Shown here: positions 25,581-39,200 of the stretch, one piece after another
How the letters are laid out: each line of letters opens with the position of its first letter
Numbering within the stretch: the first letter of the stretch is position 1
Source: Sipunculus nudus
Taxonomy: Eukaryota > Annelida > Sipuncula > Golfingiida > Sipunculidae
Direction of reading: 5' to 3'
Assembly: GCA_026874595.1 (NCBI GenBank)
Contig: CM049314.1
Span: 71,626,300 to 71,690,299, forward strand
Length of the DNA: 64,000 nt
Notes under the pieces: generated by a model
What the model saw: only the letters and a program-made list of their open reading frames with translations
What the model was told of the DNA's origin: nothing
Database searches by the model: none
Program-made: the position numbers and the translations under genes

Positions 25581-25821
25581 CTTACGGCGGTAGCTCCCTT
25601 GGGCCGCTACACAGACCACACACGGTTTTGAGGTCGCTAGGGCCCGCCATTCGCATATTGCACTTCATCCGATACCCATTTGTAATGCTGGGAAGACATC
25701 AGCACACTTTTCCCGGGAATGTGCTTGAGGGTCTAAGCTAAGACGTGAGAGCCTACGGGATTCGAAGCCACGACCACTTGATCACAAGTCCGGCTCCTTT
25801 GCCGTTACCCCACCAGGCTCC
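25581..25821 (-). mobile_element. tRNA-derived SINE (unit 2)
   Basis: Orthologous to the unit 1 insertion, with the same A-box-like head at the high-coordinate end and TTCGAATCC B box. It lies in intron 1 of lectin copy 2, antisense to it. Confidence 0.75.
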
Positions 25822-27925
25822 ATATACGTAAATAATATGACCTTTCTTAATATGACCAGAATACTTCGGTGGGTATGTATATATGTACATACAAGTTTAT
25901 CAATAATATTATAATCGCACGTGTTTTAATATATTCGCGCGTGTTTTCATATTGAAATTATGAATACATGAAAGCAAATGTGAAATAAACTGATTCTACG
26001 TTGTACCGGTGAATCCGAGCAAACAAAAACAACAAATTTTATACAAATATACCTACAAATGAAGTAAAAAAATAGACTGTATAAAGTTTCACTTCTTATA
26101 AGTTAACTTTGAATAACAACTGTGTCTGTTGTTTCACTCTACCTTTTTTTTTATTTAATATTATCATGAACAACATAATCCTCATAGCGCTAAACCTCAC
26201 TAAGTGCATTCAAAGATTATTTTGTCATAGAAAATTAGTATTTAAGGTAGCTTCACCTGCAACGTTCAAAATTTTGTGCAAATATTTAGAAGTCAGCTCT
26301 AACAATAATCAAATAAAGCAAACATACATTAAATGATGAAGCTTTAAAGGAGAAAAATAATTTTCCGTGTTTTTTAAACTGTGCTTAATTATTGAATTTT
26401 AAAATAGTCTTACAGTTGGAAAGCTCACACTTAGCTCTCTCAGACAACACAAACAAAACAAAATCAATCAAGATAAAAAGAAGTATTTTTTTTTAATTTT
26501 GAAAAAAAGTTCATTAATTTGCAAATTAATGGATTTCAAAATTTTGTGTCAACGTATAAGGCCCACATCTAGCCATTTCTGGTAAAAGAATCATTTCCAT
26601 TAATCGCGGCCGGAAGACGGATGGACGGCACAGCATTGCGGGACGGTATTTATATAATGAGTAAATTATTCCGTGGAACAAATGTCACTTATATCAATCA
26701 GAATTCGGGTACCACTAAATACTGGAAAAGTAATATGCGATGGTAAAGCGACCCATCCAGGTGGAGTTTATTTCCTAAGTCGCTTCATGCTACAGAAATC
26801 AGGATAAGCTCCGGTCTGATGGGCCAGTGGGCTCGGATGTAAAAGCCTCATAGACTTTATCTTTACTCTTTGGGAATTATTTGAACAAACCTCCTTTGAC
26901 CTAATCCCTGCTTGTTTCAGAAAGAGCGTGTGCCACCGGCTATGGGCATAAGATTAGCCGCACGAGCAGTGATAAGGGTGTTTGCTACCAATTTTACCCA
27001 AACGATGGAATGACCCAGAAAAAAGCTAACGAAAGATGTATGGTCACCGGCGGAACTTTAGTGAGCATCGAATCGCAGGAAGAAATGGATCATTTGAAAG
27101 ACATCCTGGACAAGAACCAAAACCTGCTGGCGTTCGGTACTTCTATCTTATTGCTATTCTTACCATGCTGATTTATTAACATTCTAACACATGTATGACT
27201 GGGATAGCGCTACTTTGGTCAACCAGGTTACCACAGCAGGTGATATACCAATTATCGAGACAAGAGTGTGTTTTTGCCCATGAGATTTATGCTCTCAAAG
27301 CCAGGAGATGGTCAGTTTAAATTTTAGCCAAACAGCAATGGTATTGTTCACGGTAGGACTTCCGCCATTGATGATAATGGTATTATAGTGTACCTTCTCA
27401 AAGTTATTAAGTGCGAAACCGAAATTAAATTCTACAGATGTACAAAGTAGTACCCCATCAAAATATTAAAAAGACACGCACAGGACTTCTTCGTAAACCC
27501 AAACAGATTTATCACATGATTATAACCAACAGGAGAAATACTCTGGACAAAACGATAGCAGTTTTAAAGTAATAACTGCAACGATTGACACTTAATGTCA
27601 TTGTTGAACTTTACTGGCATTATATCGCTAATGGCTTAATTTAAATGAATATCCTTTAAAAGCATGTTTAATTATACTTAGTACAGTACACGTGTCATTA
27701 AATTCGTGTGTATGCATACATGTTAGTAAACATACAGACCCCGTAGGGACCTATGCATGGGTCATATCCCTGTTATCAACAGGATACACTCTGGTAAACT
27801 GTATCAGACATGTGTATGAAACATTAGCGTTCTGTGACAGACAGTTTTACTTATAAGAGTTATGCAATGGATTGTCTTGTTTTGTCCTATTTCGCGGTAA
27901 AGCGGAACGTGTTTACAAGCTAGTA

Positions 27926-27927
<2 letters not shown>

Positions 27928-27981
<54 letters not shown>
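27928..27981. repeat. (AT)n microsatellite in lectin intron 2 (unit 3)
   Basis: Uninterrupted AT run of about 27 repeats in the intron between exons 2 and 3 of lectin copy 2. Confidence 0.97.
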
Positions 27982-27984
<3 letters not shown>

Positions 27985-28898
27985 AGCTGTCCAATTCATC
28001 ACTTTCTTTGTCGTCACATTTTGTATTAAGGTCGTCACACAGTATTGCAGGAGAAGATAAACCATTAAATTTATATAAATGGAATAAAAAAACAAGGATA
28101 TAATGGTAATTATCAAAATAACAAAGATTAATCAATTATAATTTTTAAAAATTTATAATTTGACTCACACCTCAAAATTGAAAGACAATTTCATCTTTAC
28201 AGAAAATGTTAAATGTCATTCACTTCTTATAATTCAATTTAGCTGCACCTTGAATGACAATGTATAAGAGAATACATCAAACAAATAAATTAACTGTATG
28301 AATGTTCTGTTCTTCAACAAAACTTGTGTACCTGACTACTACAAGAATAATGAATTTAGATATATTTGTTTTAGACCCAAGATATGACACACTAAGAGCA
28401 GACCTTCATCGCGGATACTGAACCTCAGCTAAATATGTTAAAACCGAGGACAAATGGATCTGGGAAGCAACTGGACAAGACATGGTGTATGAAAACTGGG
28501 GATTTGATCAGATTCGGCTTCCATGGGAAGGACACATGTACATCGACATGGGAGTATTTCGGTGGCGATATATACAAAGTACCCGCATATTTTCGCCACT
28601 GTGCGAGAGAAAAACAGTTTGTGCGCCATGAAACTAAAATACACTGAAAGGCTAATATATGGTCCGTCTTGTTTCATGAAAATCTGATTTCCCCTTGGAA
28701 AGGAAAAAGAAACATGAATAGATACATGAACATAGACCAATTTTAAAGAGTCAGTAACATCATTTCAAGAACAAAATGTGTTTTCATTGGGTGAATTCCA
28801 TATTTTTATATGAAGGTAAGATTACCATTGGCGAAGTACGACATTTTCCATTTGGCGTTCCGGACTTCTATCTGCTTCTTATTTCCCATAACATTTTA

Positions 28899-30053
28899 CA
28901 ATGTTCAGTTTAGTCAATGAGGTATTTCTTATACTTCTTTCTTTGTGTTTTTACAATGTTCAGTTTAGTCAATGAGATATTTCTTATACTTCTTTCTTTG
29001 TGTTTTTACAATGTTCAGTTTAGTCGATGAGATTTTTCTTATACTTCTTTCTTTGTGTTTTTACAATGTTCAGTTTAGTCGTTGAGATATTTCTTATACT
29101 TCTTTCTTTGTGTTTTTACAATGTTCAGTTTAGTCGATGAGATATTTCTTATACTTCTTTCTTTGTGTTTTTACAATGTTCAGTTTAGTCGATGAGATAT
29201 TTCTTATACTTTTTTCTTTGTGTTTTTACAATGTTCAGTTTAGTCAATGAGATAATTCTTATACTTTTTTCTTTGTGTTTTTACAATGTTCAGTTTAGTC
29301 AATAAGATATTTCTTATACTTCTTTCTTTATGTTTTTACAATGTTCAGTTTAGTCAATGAGATATTTCTTATACTTCTTTCTTTGTGTTTTTACAATGTT
29401 CAGTTTAGTCGATGAGATATTTCTTATACTTCTTTCTTTGTGTTTTTACAATGTTCAGTTTAGTCAATGAGATATTTCTTATACTTCTTTCTTTGTGTTT
29501 TTACAATGTTCAGTTTAGTCGATGAGATATTTCTTATACTTTTTTCTTTGTGTTTTTACAATGTTCAGTTAAGTCAATGAGATAATTCTTATTCTTTTTT
29601 CTTTGTGTTTTTACAATGTTCAGTTTAGTCGATGAGATATTTCTTATACTTCTTTCTTTGTGTTTTTACAATGTTCAGTTTAGTCAATGAGATATTTCTT
29701 ATACTTCTTTCTTTGTGTTTTTACAATGTTCAGTTTAGTCGATGAGATATTTCTTATACTTTTTTCTTTGTGTTTTTACAATGTTCAGTTTAGTCGATGA
29801 GATATTTCTTATACTTCTTTCTTTGTGTTTTTACAATGTTCAGTTTAGTCAATGAGATATTTCTTATACTTCTTTCTTTGTGTTTTTACAATGTTCAGTT
29901 AAGTCGATGAGATATTTCTTATACTTTTTTCTTTGTGTTTTTACAATGTTCAGTTTAGTCAATGAGATAATTCTTATACTTTTTTCTTTGTGTTTTTACA
30001 ATGTTCAGTTTAGTCAATGAGATATTTCTTATACTTCTTTCTTTGTGTTTCCG
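28899..30053. repeat. 55-bp minisatellite, 21 copies (unit 3)
   Basis: Monomers start at 28899 and repeat every 55 bp to 29999. Variant monomers (TCAATGAG/TCGATGAG, GATATTTC/GATAATTC, CTTCTTTC/CTTTTTTC) recur in blocks, suggesting internal duplication of several monomers at a time. Confidence 0.97.
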
Positions 30054-30059
30054 CCCACG

Positions 30060-32470
30060 ATCAAGTGTGTTGTTTCAGTTATTCTTTTCTTTCCCTTCCT
30101 CCTCTTGGAAATAAGTTATTATATCCAAGAATCATGTAACAAAAGCATGAATATGCCGATACAATATTATAAAATGAATAAAACTAAAGTAAAACCATGT
30201 TTTTCTTTTTTACCGACATCTGTTTAGTGAACCTTCGACATCGAATGTAGTATTTTGGACATCGAATGTAGTATTTTAAAAAGTCAAATAAGATAAGAAT
30301 GTTCTTAGATATCATATTCCAGCATTTTTATTCTCTGTATGTGGTTATATATCCAAAGAATGAAAAGCTATCAGTTAAAATAAAGCAATCGTCACTGCAT
30401 ATCCACTGGAGACTTGTTTTTTGACAACCTATTCTTCGTCATTTAAAATCTGTTTATTTCTAGGATGACATGTAAGTATATTGTTTAAGGAATATTGGGT
30501 ATATTAAAATATATTTCCATTTAGAGGACCATGTACGTCTGTAACATAAAACATAAAATGGAAAAATATATTGGTAAAATCAGCAGGACGAGGCATAAGA
30601 CGTTAAGGTACAACCATTAAAGAAGCATGGTAAAACTGTAATTGTTTTAGGAAGGCCTGTCATAAATGTAGAGTTTTGTTTTCTTTTTAAATCAAGTTTT
30701 CAAAATATCCTTTGGCGTGCGTACCGTTGACTGGGCATTGGTTAGACCAATCTACTTCATTTCAAATCTTGGTTTGGAAACAACTGCTCAAAAGGTCTTA
30801 ATCCATCAAGTTTTCCCCAGTTCCCTTTAAAATATTCCGCCTTATCATATATTTATATCCAAATGGGTGTTTTGATAAGCACCATGTCAATTTGAATGAC
30901 TTACACTTGATGCAATGTGCGGACTTCAATTTGCTTCTTATTGCTTATATTAATTACATTTACTGTTCAGTTAAATCAATGAGATATGTTTAGCCAATCA
31001 TGTAACCATGTTTTATTGTACATTGTAAATAAATTATTTTTGTAAAAACATAATGGTAAAAAATGTGGTAACACAATATGTGACCTCATTTTATAATATT
31101 ACAAACATAATTTAATACTTATATGGCTGGTCAAATAAAATGATGTCAAATAAAATGTAGTCACACCATATTTTTGCCGATATTTATTGGTAAAAATGTG
31201 GTGACACCATACCTAACCACATTTTATAATATTATATAACTTAATTGGCTGTTCAAATAAAATGTGGTCTTACCTTATTTTTGTTAATATTGTTTGGTAA
31301 AAAAATATTGTCACTTGGTTTGAAAAATATAATTAAATATTAAAAAAATAAGGGAAATTATGATGTAAGTAAATATTTAAATATTGTCACATGATGTGAT
31401 TAAATGTATGAATAATAATAACAAAAATAAGGCACGTTATGGTGAATTAATAAATATGAATTGTGCTACAAAATATGTTCAAATTAAAGAAAAATGAAAG
31501 TTCATACATTTGAATCATGACATTGGATTCTTTGCCCAACATGATCCTGTATTTGTCCCGTTTGTCTATCAATAATGGGTATCTTCTCATCTGACTGTCC
31601 TGATATACAGTAGTCAGGAAAATAAAAAAAAAAAAAAGATAAACGTGTCTAAAATGTATTTCTATACTTCGTATTTTAATGACTATATTATACAATATTT
31701 TATTTATTTGAAATATAAAACATACCTTAAGACAGTGTTGAATAGAGCAGAGGTTCACGTGATCAATTAAATACACTCACAGTCGACAGTTGTTTATTTT
31801 TGTCAGCATAACTTCGTCAACTTTTTTAAAATCTTGTTAAACGTGGCTAGTTGAGGTAAAATTGTTTTTTATCTATGCACAAAAAGATTTATCCAATTTA
31901 ATTTTATTTGACATAATATTTTTGTTTTACCTGGTATATACGTACATAATGTCGGCTCAGAACGTCTTTAATACAACGTTATTTTTGGTATTTAAAAAAA
32001 ACTACCGTTTTTGGACAGTTTGTAAAAAATTAATATATATTTAATTTACCAAAATATGATATCGTTACATGTGCCGGATGGTAAACTTTATGATGAGAGA
32101 AACAAAATATGGGTCTGTTATATTGCACGATTAATTGTAAACGGTTGATCGTCAGGATTGATATGAGCTTCTAGATTTTTATTTGACTGTATGATATTTT
32201 TATTCAAGTTGTTTACTGATTTATAAATCAAGATATTCATTTTCTAAATTGCTGTTATAAGGGACGCCGTATGCTATAAATATAAATATAAAGTCTAATA
32301 AGCATTTGCGATCATACTAGCAGAAAATTATTATGAATATGGTAAACCATCAGCAAAATTAATATGAAAGATAAGCCTTGTGAGGTGGCTCATATGACTG
32401 AGACACGGAGGACAAGGATTCCGTGCTAAGTATTAGATTTTAACAATGTACGCTTTCGATCATCATATTT
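30060..32470. other. AT-rich spacer (unit 3)
   Basis: Counterpart of 1866-4230. Small frames at 31447-31776 and 31862-32044 have no recognisable domain. The second also occurs in unit 4, but only because the DNA is nearly identical. A diverged local repeat lies near 31053-31320. Confidence 0.55.
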
Positions 32471-32474
32471 CTTA

Positions 32475-34335
32475 ATGTCAACAAAAAGTACGTAGGCATC
32501 CTTAAGTCTCGGAGGACTTTATAGTTGCGCTCCTGTTGGATGTTCTACAGCCGCGTCATGTATGGCTGGTTAGGCCGATGCAGGGGCGGCAGTCTCCCAG
32601 ACAGCGATTGCACAGGAATGCTGAAGCTGTTCTGTCAGTTTGACCTCTCGCTCGTGGTTTTGGATGGTTTTGTATTGCTGGACTAAAGTCTTTTCTAATT
32701 TAGTACGGCCTTTTCTGTACTGTCTGCGTCCAGGTTGTTCGTTCTAAGGCGATGGCTTCCCCGTTTGATGCATATGACCTTCGGTTCTCTCTTGCGGACA
32801 TCTTTGTAGCGGAGTTAAGGTTTTCCTGTAGAGGGTGTTCCCTGTGCCAGTTCACCGAAGGATATCCGTGGGGATCAAACCATCATTCATTCACATGAAG
32901 TGTCCAAGCCATCGCAACATCTTTGTTTGAGTATGGCGTACATACTGGGGATTTCATCTCTCTTCATGACAGCAGTGTTTTGTACTTTATCCTGCCAGCC
33001 GATGTCCAGGATGCGGAAAGCTTTCAGCTTGTGCTCCTGTGTGGCGCTTGGTGGTCAGGCCTTACTGCCGTACAACAATGTATCTCGGAGCAAGGCTTTA
33101 ACCAGTACTGCGGGCCGCCCGAAAAGTTTGAAGTTTTTTGTTGCAGGGATTGGCTTTCAGCGCGTTCCCTTTTTCCTCGATGAGGGGTACCATTTCCTCA
33201 AAGTGGGCTTGGAACCAGTCTGCTTATCTTGGTTTTATTGTCAAAGGTGGATATGGCTGTGTTGTAGTCTCTGAAGTGTTTTTGTTTCGTGGTCACTTGC
33301 GCCAGGTGGGCCTTGTAGGGATTATTCGATTGCTTTTGCAAACTTTTCCACTGTCTTTTATCTGCGTATGCTGTTGGTGTAAATGCAAGTCTGTCTTCCT
33401 TTCTGGAGAGATGCAGATTATTCACGCGCAGTTTCAAGTTGTTGCACACCGGAGAGTGGTTTGTGTTGCAGTCAGCACTGTGGGATGTTTTTGATGATAA
33501 CGTTGAGGTGATCATAAAACTGTCCTAGCTTCTGCCGAGGATGTCACTGTTAGTGCGTAGACACTTATTCGGTGGACTTGTCCGAATGATAAAAGAAGTT
33601 GAAGAACAGGATTCTTTCAGATTAATCCGAGCAGGCAAATAACACTCCATACTATCTGCTTTCATCAGGTTTCCCTTCCAGAAAAAAGGAGAAGACTGTT
33701 TCTCTTACTCTTCCTTTTCCTGGGAGTCTTGCCTCTTGCACGGCGACGAAGTCCATTTGCAGTCTGCTCAGCTCCATATCATTGCCCGGTGTGATTGTCC
33801 TATCAGGATATATGGAAGAGTATTGGTTTCCTTCTCTTCATTGCTACCTGCACAGCTGTCAATCCGCTGGTCGGTTTCAACCCTAAACCTCATGCACCAG
33901 TTGATGCTAACGGACCGTGGTTGGGCATCTTACTGATTGGTTTTTGCCGAGCTAAATGCGGGTGGTGGCTGCCCAATGAGACGCGAAGGTCTCTCCCACC
34001 GTCGAAAGCAGCCCCTGGCGTCTAACTCTACAACCAATCGAGTTTGGACCTATAACCAGTAAACTGATGCTTTCAGTGAAGCTGGAGTGTTCTCTCCAGT
34101 ACGCAGAAAGCCTGGGTAGGTTAGTATGGAGGACAGTTTCCCAGGAAGCGGTCCAATAAAGGGCAGATGCGAGTACGCATGGTTCTATTGCCAGGATTTT
34201 GCTTGATACAGCCTCGAGCTGCCTTTGGGACTCCGACTCAGATTTTCTGTCAGATATAACTCCCTTAGCCTTTCTCTCTCTAAGCCTTTTGATTTCCTTA
34301 GGCTTTCTCTTTCGCTCTTGTCACATTTTTTAATT
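32475..34335 (-). mobile_element. Non-LTR retrotransposon remnant, antisense (unit 3)
   Basis: Same remnant as in unit 2. The lower part, up to about 33030, has the diagnostic bases of unit 4 (for example GTTTTGTAC and AGCTTTCAG). From about 33121 it has those of unit 2 (GAAAAGTTTG), apart from one base lost in a T run near 33140. It therefore contains a recombination or conversion junction. It has no coding capacity. Confidence 0.78.
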
Positions 34336-35559
34336 AAAAGAATTTCTCATCTCATTAAATGTACTATTATAAAAAATGAATGGAAATAATGAAATAACAA
34401 GTATATATAAAACACACTCATTGCTTATAAATTTAATAGAAAGCAAATATCACAATACGTGTCGCAATAAGCTACCACATATCGCAATACAGTGTACTAA
34501 GGAATTTGTAGGCAATACCCAGCCCTAGTAAAAAGCATTGTAAAAAAGGGAAATGGATAGGCAATCGTCTGAGAAAGGCGTGGGTTTAACTACTTATTTT
34601 AAATCAAGTACTCATAATAGCCTTTGGAGTTCCTTTATATCAGTGAGTGTCGCATTGATCAATGTATGTCTATGGCTATCTTGGTTTACATACAACTGAT
34701 CAAAGTGTCTGCAACCATCCTTGTGTCTTTGCAAACTCTTTGAAATTAGACTGCCTGATTAAATATTGATATTTTAATGGGCGTTTTGACAAGCACAATA
34801 TTAAATTGATAGACTTACACTTTATGCAATGGGGAAAATCATTGCAAGTATCACGCCTTTCCTCTGGAAATTAAATTGATTTATAAACTTTTTATTAAAC
34901 CAAACCTAGATAGTCCTCTTTAAATCGAAATATCTCTTAATTTAGTCATTTATTGAATTAATGGATACATGGACAATTATTGAAAAGTGTCAGGCGATAT
35001 AAGACATCAGAATAGTTTTTCTAATATATTTTTTTTTTCCGACACTGAAACAAACACAGCTGTTCAAGCCGATTACAGGAGCAGTTATAAAGTTAATTTA
35101 TCATAATCTTTTATCTTCTAACACAAGCAGATGATTTAATAATGGTCCATATTTAAGAGTTACATTAGACTTTGGTAGAAGTTGTCTCTTTATGCGGTAC
35201 AAAGCGATGAAATATTAATATGATATAATAATATAGTGAAAATAATTTTTCAATGGTATAAGAGGAATGAAACTGCGTGATGACTGACTTGTTTTCAGTT
35301 ATATATGTTTATTCGTATAACATATGACACTTGACTCATATCTGCAAAAGACCTTTGCTGTCTCTGAGAAACTCACTTGGAAATGGTTTCAAAGCGTTTC
35401 TAGAATGTTTCATTTACTAATGTTAAAATGGTTGATAGAATAACTTTACACTAAGAGGATGCTATTATAGTAAACGTTCAATATTGAAACATATTTACTT
35501 AAAAGTAAAAGACTATTAACAAGTGGTAGACAGCTGGTGAATAAAGGTCTATGAGTGTT

Positions 35560-35820
35560 CATCTCTCTGTCTGAACTCTCTTATTGCATTCTTTTTCACT
35601 CTATCTCTTGATTCCTAACACACACTCTCTCTATATCCCTCTCTCTGCCTATTGTTTTCTATTCTGTCCCTTGATTTCTCTCTGTCTATCCTCTGTTTAA
35701 TGATGTCTCCGTCTCTCTCTTTCTCTCTGTTCCCCTATCTTCTCTCGTGTAATCTCTCTGCTACCCCTGGCTCTTTCTGTCTCTTTTGCTGTCTCTGTCT
35801 CTTGCTCTTTTGATCGTTTG
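35560..35820. repeat. CT-rich polypyrimidine tract (unit 3)
   Basis: Nearly identical to the unit 2 tract at 19790-20045. Confidence 0.83.
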
Positions 35821-36243
35821 TTATCATTTTCTATTTCGTTTATGTTACGTACATGTATTAGCATCATAACTTTAATTTTCATATGATAGGCTTTAAGTCC
35901 TGTCACAAAAGACTAATTAAAATGTCCCACTTTATGTCTCGTTTTATAATTAGATCAGTTATGTTATGTATATAGATTAAATCGGAGTTTTTTTTTTGTC
36001 ATTCTATGGCTCTGGTTCATTATTCTGTCATTGAAGTATGAACTTGGGCTTATATAAAAACCAATTCTCCCTTCTATTTAATATAGTAAAAAAGAGAAGT
36101 CCTTGGGTATTATATTTGTTTTCTGTTTGGACACATAAAGGTATCTCCGCCTCTATCTTACTCTCTCTCTCGATATTTGTATATGTATATAATATATTAT
36201 ATATATATATTATTTACTTTTACATATATAGCATATTTGTTTT

Positions 36244-36279
36244 TAGATAGATAAATAGATAGATAGATAGATAGATATA
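36244..36279. repeat. (GATA)n microsatellite (unit 3)
   Basis: Matches the unit 2 allele in length and in its AATA interruption, unlike unit 1. Confidence 0.9.
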
Positions 36280-39200
36280 AATTCATAACTTTTAATGTAT
36301 CAGAATGCAAATACATGCACCAACGAAAAAAATGTTTTTCTAAATGTTGTAATGTATACGAACACAGCCGTTGTATTGGAGGACAATGCAGGTTTTCAGG
36401 TTGATTGCTCTGGATGAATATTTGTCAGAACAGTATTGTTTTGTAACGGGCATTTATCTATGCCGCCTACAAGGGTATAAAGATATGCCCCTTTTGACCT
36501 CACAAAAACAATACTTTTATGATGCTGTCTTTCAAATTTGACGTTTTCAGTTCTGACCTGTCCCATTAAATGATGCAGTTCTCGTAGGGAATATATTTTA
36601 AAGGGATATTGATCGCATGATTTTTACATCCGACCAGGTTGAACAAAAGCATTTCGTTTATTATACTGGAATAGCGGTTGGTCTATTTCAAGTCACTATA
36701 AACTTTGAAAACGTTATGTAGTCGATGTTCATTTTGCTGGATCAAAGATAAGATGTTTTCAAAGACCTATATTAAAAAAAAATTAATAATTGAAAAACAT
36801 CTTCCCTAAATAAGTGATAATGATCCTTCAGGCAATCTGTTGAAGCTGCATATATGAGATTATTACAAGAAAGGATTATTCTATATAAAAAGATTATTCC
36901 ATACAAGGGATTATTTCGTGACGAACTTTATTAAATATTTTATATTTCGAGGTAATGATTATATGTGTGGTAAGTGTTATGATTCGACGTGTTTGCATAG
37001 TCGGGGAAAGATAGAGATTATTGTCAGCCTTTAGATTTCCCTGTGCTCTTTAAACCATGCATATATAAATATCGAAATATCAGAAGAAACAAACAAAGAA
37101 ACAAGCAAACTGACATATAACACACATGTATATACTTTGGATTATTCCAGAGCTTACACTCAAAATCTATTATGGTTTTAGTTTATTATACTTTGAAAAA
37201 AAAACTATATATTTGATTGTACCTCTGCATCGTATAATATAATTCTGGAGTTATGAAAATATATACAGCAAAGAATATGGGATGGCTCAGTGTAACTGAT
37301 TTACAATGCTCATCAGATGATTAAAATAGTTGATTATATGAATTTTAATAAAACTATAATGTGCGTTAAATGGAACAATCTTTGTAATATAATTATTTTA
37401 TGCTCAGCTTTGAATAATCACTGGCGCAACTACATTCTACTGAACAGTGGTTAACGACCTGCAGCTTAATGACTCTGTTTTGTACATTTCGAAAATGTTT
37501 TATAAATAAAAATAATTTAAATGTTTACCGTAGAATTCTTACATGTATTTCGGATTGTATTAACTTTTTCTCTAAATAATATATTACTGATAATAATATG
37601 ATATACTAAGTACTATAATATTACTATTGACTTAAAAATTATTATAAATCTTTTGAAAAATAAAAACTATTAATTAAAAAAATATGTCTTTGGAGACAGC
37701 CTTTTGAGAATCCGGTCATGAAAAAAGAGACACAATACAATGATGGGGCTTTCGTTTCAATGGTCCTTTCCCTTAGTTACAGATAACAAAGACATGCTTC
37801 TGAGAAGATACAGGCCTTAGAATCTACTCCAACTGCTTCGAAGCGCAGTGAGTGGGTTCGTGTACTTTCTATTTTTAAAGGAAATTATCATATACACACA
37901 TGAATAAGTAACAATTTACATTATGATATATTTTAATTTGCCTGAAAATTTAATGGAACTTGGGTAAACGGTTTCTTGTCTCATGACAAAAAAAGCAGTT
38001 CTCCCTATAATGAGATTTTAATTAAGGTAGAGTTTGTTAAACAGATTGCATTAATCATCACCAGTTTGATTTGCTATACATTTTTTCCAATATCAGATAT
38101 AAATATATATTTAAAATTACAAATAAACAGACACGGTTGAAACACAAAGGAGAATAGTCAAATTTAGTATGGGCGAAACTGCCTTTAAAAAAAGAATATC
38201 GGCTCGAAAGTTTTAAGTTTAAAAGAATCACATTCCTGTTACAAATCAGCTGATTTTAACACCAACTACGTCACACGTGTTAACCTTTAACATTACCATT
38301 GTTCAAATTCATTAATAAGCTGGGATAAATCCTGCAAATCGTTACAATAGATATAAAGTGGGTCGGGCAGGTTTCAAGTACTTTTTATAATATCATTAGT
38401 TATATATTTCCTTCATATTACGTGGTCTATCGGTACATGAAAAATGAAGGACTATAGCTCTCAAGCTGTATGATTTAGGCTCATAGAAGTGCATATATAT
38501 CCAATATACATTAAACCCTAAACTACCCTTAGGTTTAATTATAATCCGTTTCCTTGATTTTGTCTACATACAGATATATCCATTGCCCTCATAAATAAAA
38601 AAAAGACATATTACAAAGTTTGCTTATATTGTAGCCAGTAAACATAAATACATTATCGAGTTGAATTGACATCATATTTCATAACAAGCATTCTTTTGTA
38701 ATTATGAGCCGATGATATTTTAATTGAACGTTAAACTGACTAAAGTATTACAGTCCGTCGTTATGCGAAACCTTAATAATACATGTTTCGCTCGAGTCGT
38801 GGATTATGGAACAATGATGAGGCTGGTGTTTGTCACAATTCCACCCTGATTCATCAATGACCAAAGATACAGCTCAGGGGAAATGCAAAACGATTTGTTA
38901 GAGATTTAGTAGGCATTGAATATCAGGAAGAGAAAACGACATTTACCTGCTTACAAATATATTTATCTGATAATAATCCATGTCTGAAGTAACACTCCAT
39001 TGCCTAAGGCATGCTTTAATATCCAAACAACAATTAACTAAAGACTTTAATGAACAAGTTTGGACGAGATCATGACATCCAGTATGTGTTCAAAAAATTA
39101 ATTAATAACTTCTATCCGTCGTTAGAAAAATGACAGATAGAATAAGGATATAAAGTTGGCGATGGGTAAAAATAATGTTACAAAGGCCAAGTGAGATCGC

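Larger units (their letters stand above)
13168..27748. repeat. Tandem segmental duplication, unit 2
   Basis: Second unit, about 14.6 kb. Its head (13168-16500) is the odd one out. The AT microsatellite is reduced to a few repeats near 13345, and only one 55-bp minisatellite monomer is present (14281-14335). It also holds the only exon 3 with an intact reading frame. From about 17.2 kb to the end it is nearly identical to unit 3 by eye. It carries the longer LINE remnant, the TATA block and signal-peptide exon near 24.5-25.0 kb, the SINE, and an intact lectin exon 2. Confidence 0.93.
24930..28631 (+). pseudogene. C-type lectin pseudogene copy 2 (nonsense in exon 3)
   Basis: Three exons: 24930-24972 (43 nt), 26921-27136 (216 nt), 28375-28631 (257 nt). 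They total 516 nt, divisible by three, with phase-1 junctions at both introns. Exon 1 encodes a short hydrophobic signal peptide, MAEKNTVITLLCLS, and ends at G|GTAATA. Exon 2 is open: Cys-rich start ACATGYGH, VCYQFYPNDG, ERC, LVSIESQEEMDHL. Exon 3 has TGA (28419-28421) in place of the Trp of GYWTS. The predicted product is 101 residues, a secreted half CTLD, instead of about 171. Since the stop is in the last exon, exon-junction-dependent decay need not remove the mRNA. The later CTLD residues in the frame after the stop are well kept, suggesting a recent lesion. It could still be a functional truncated peptide. Confidence 0.8.
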
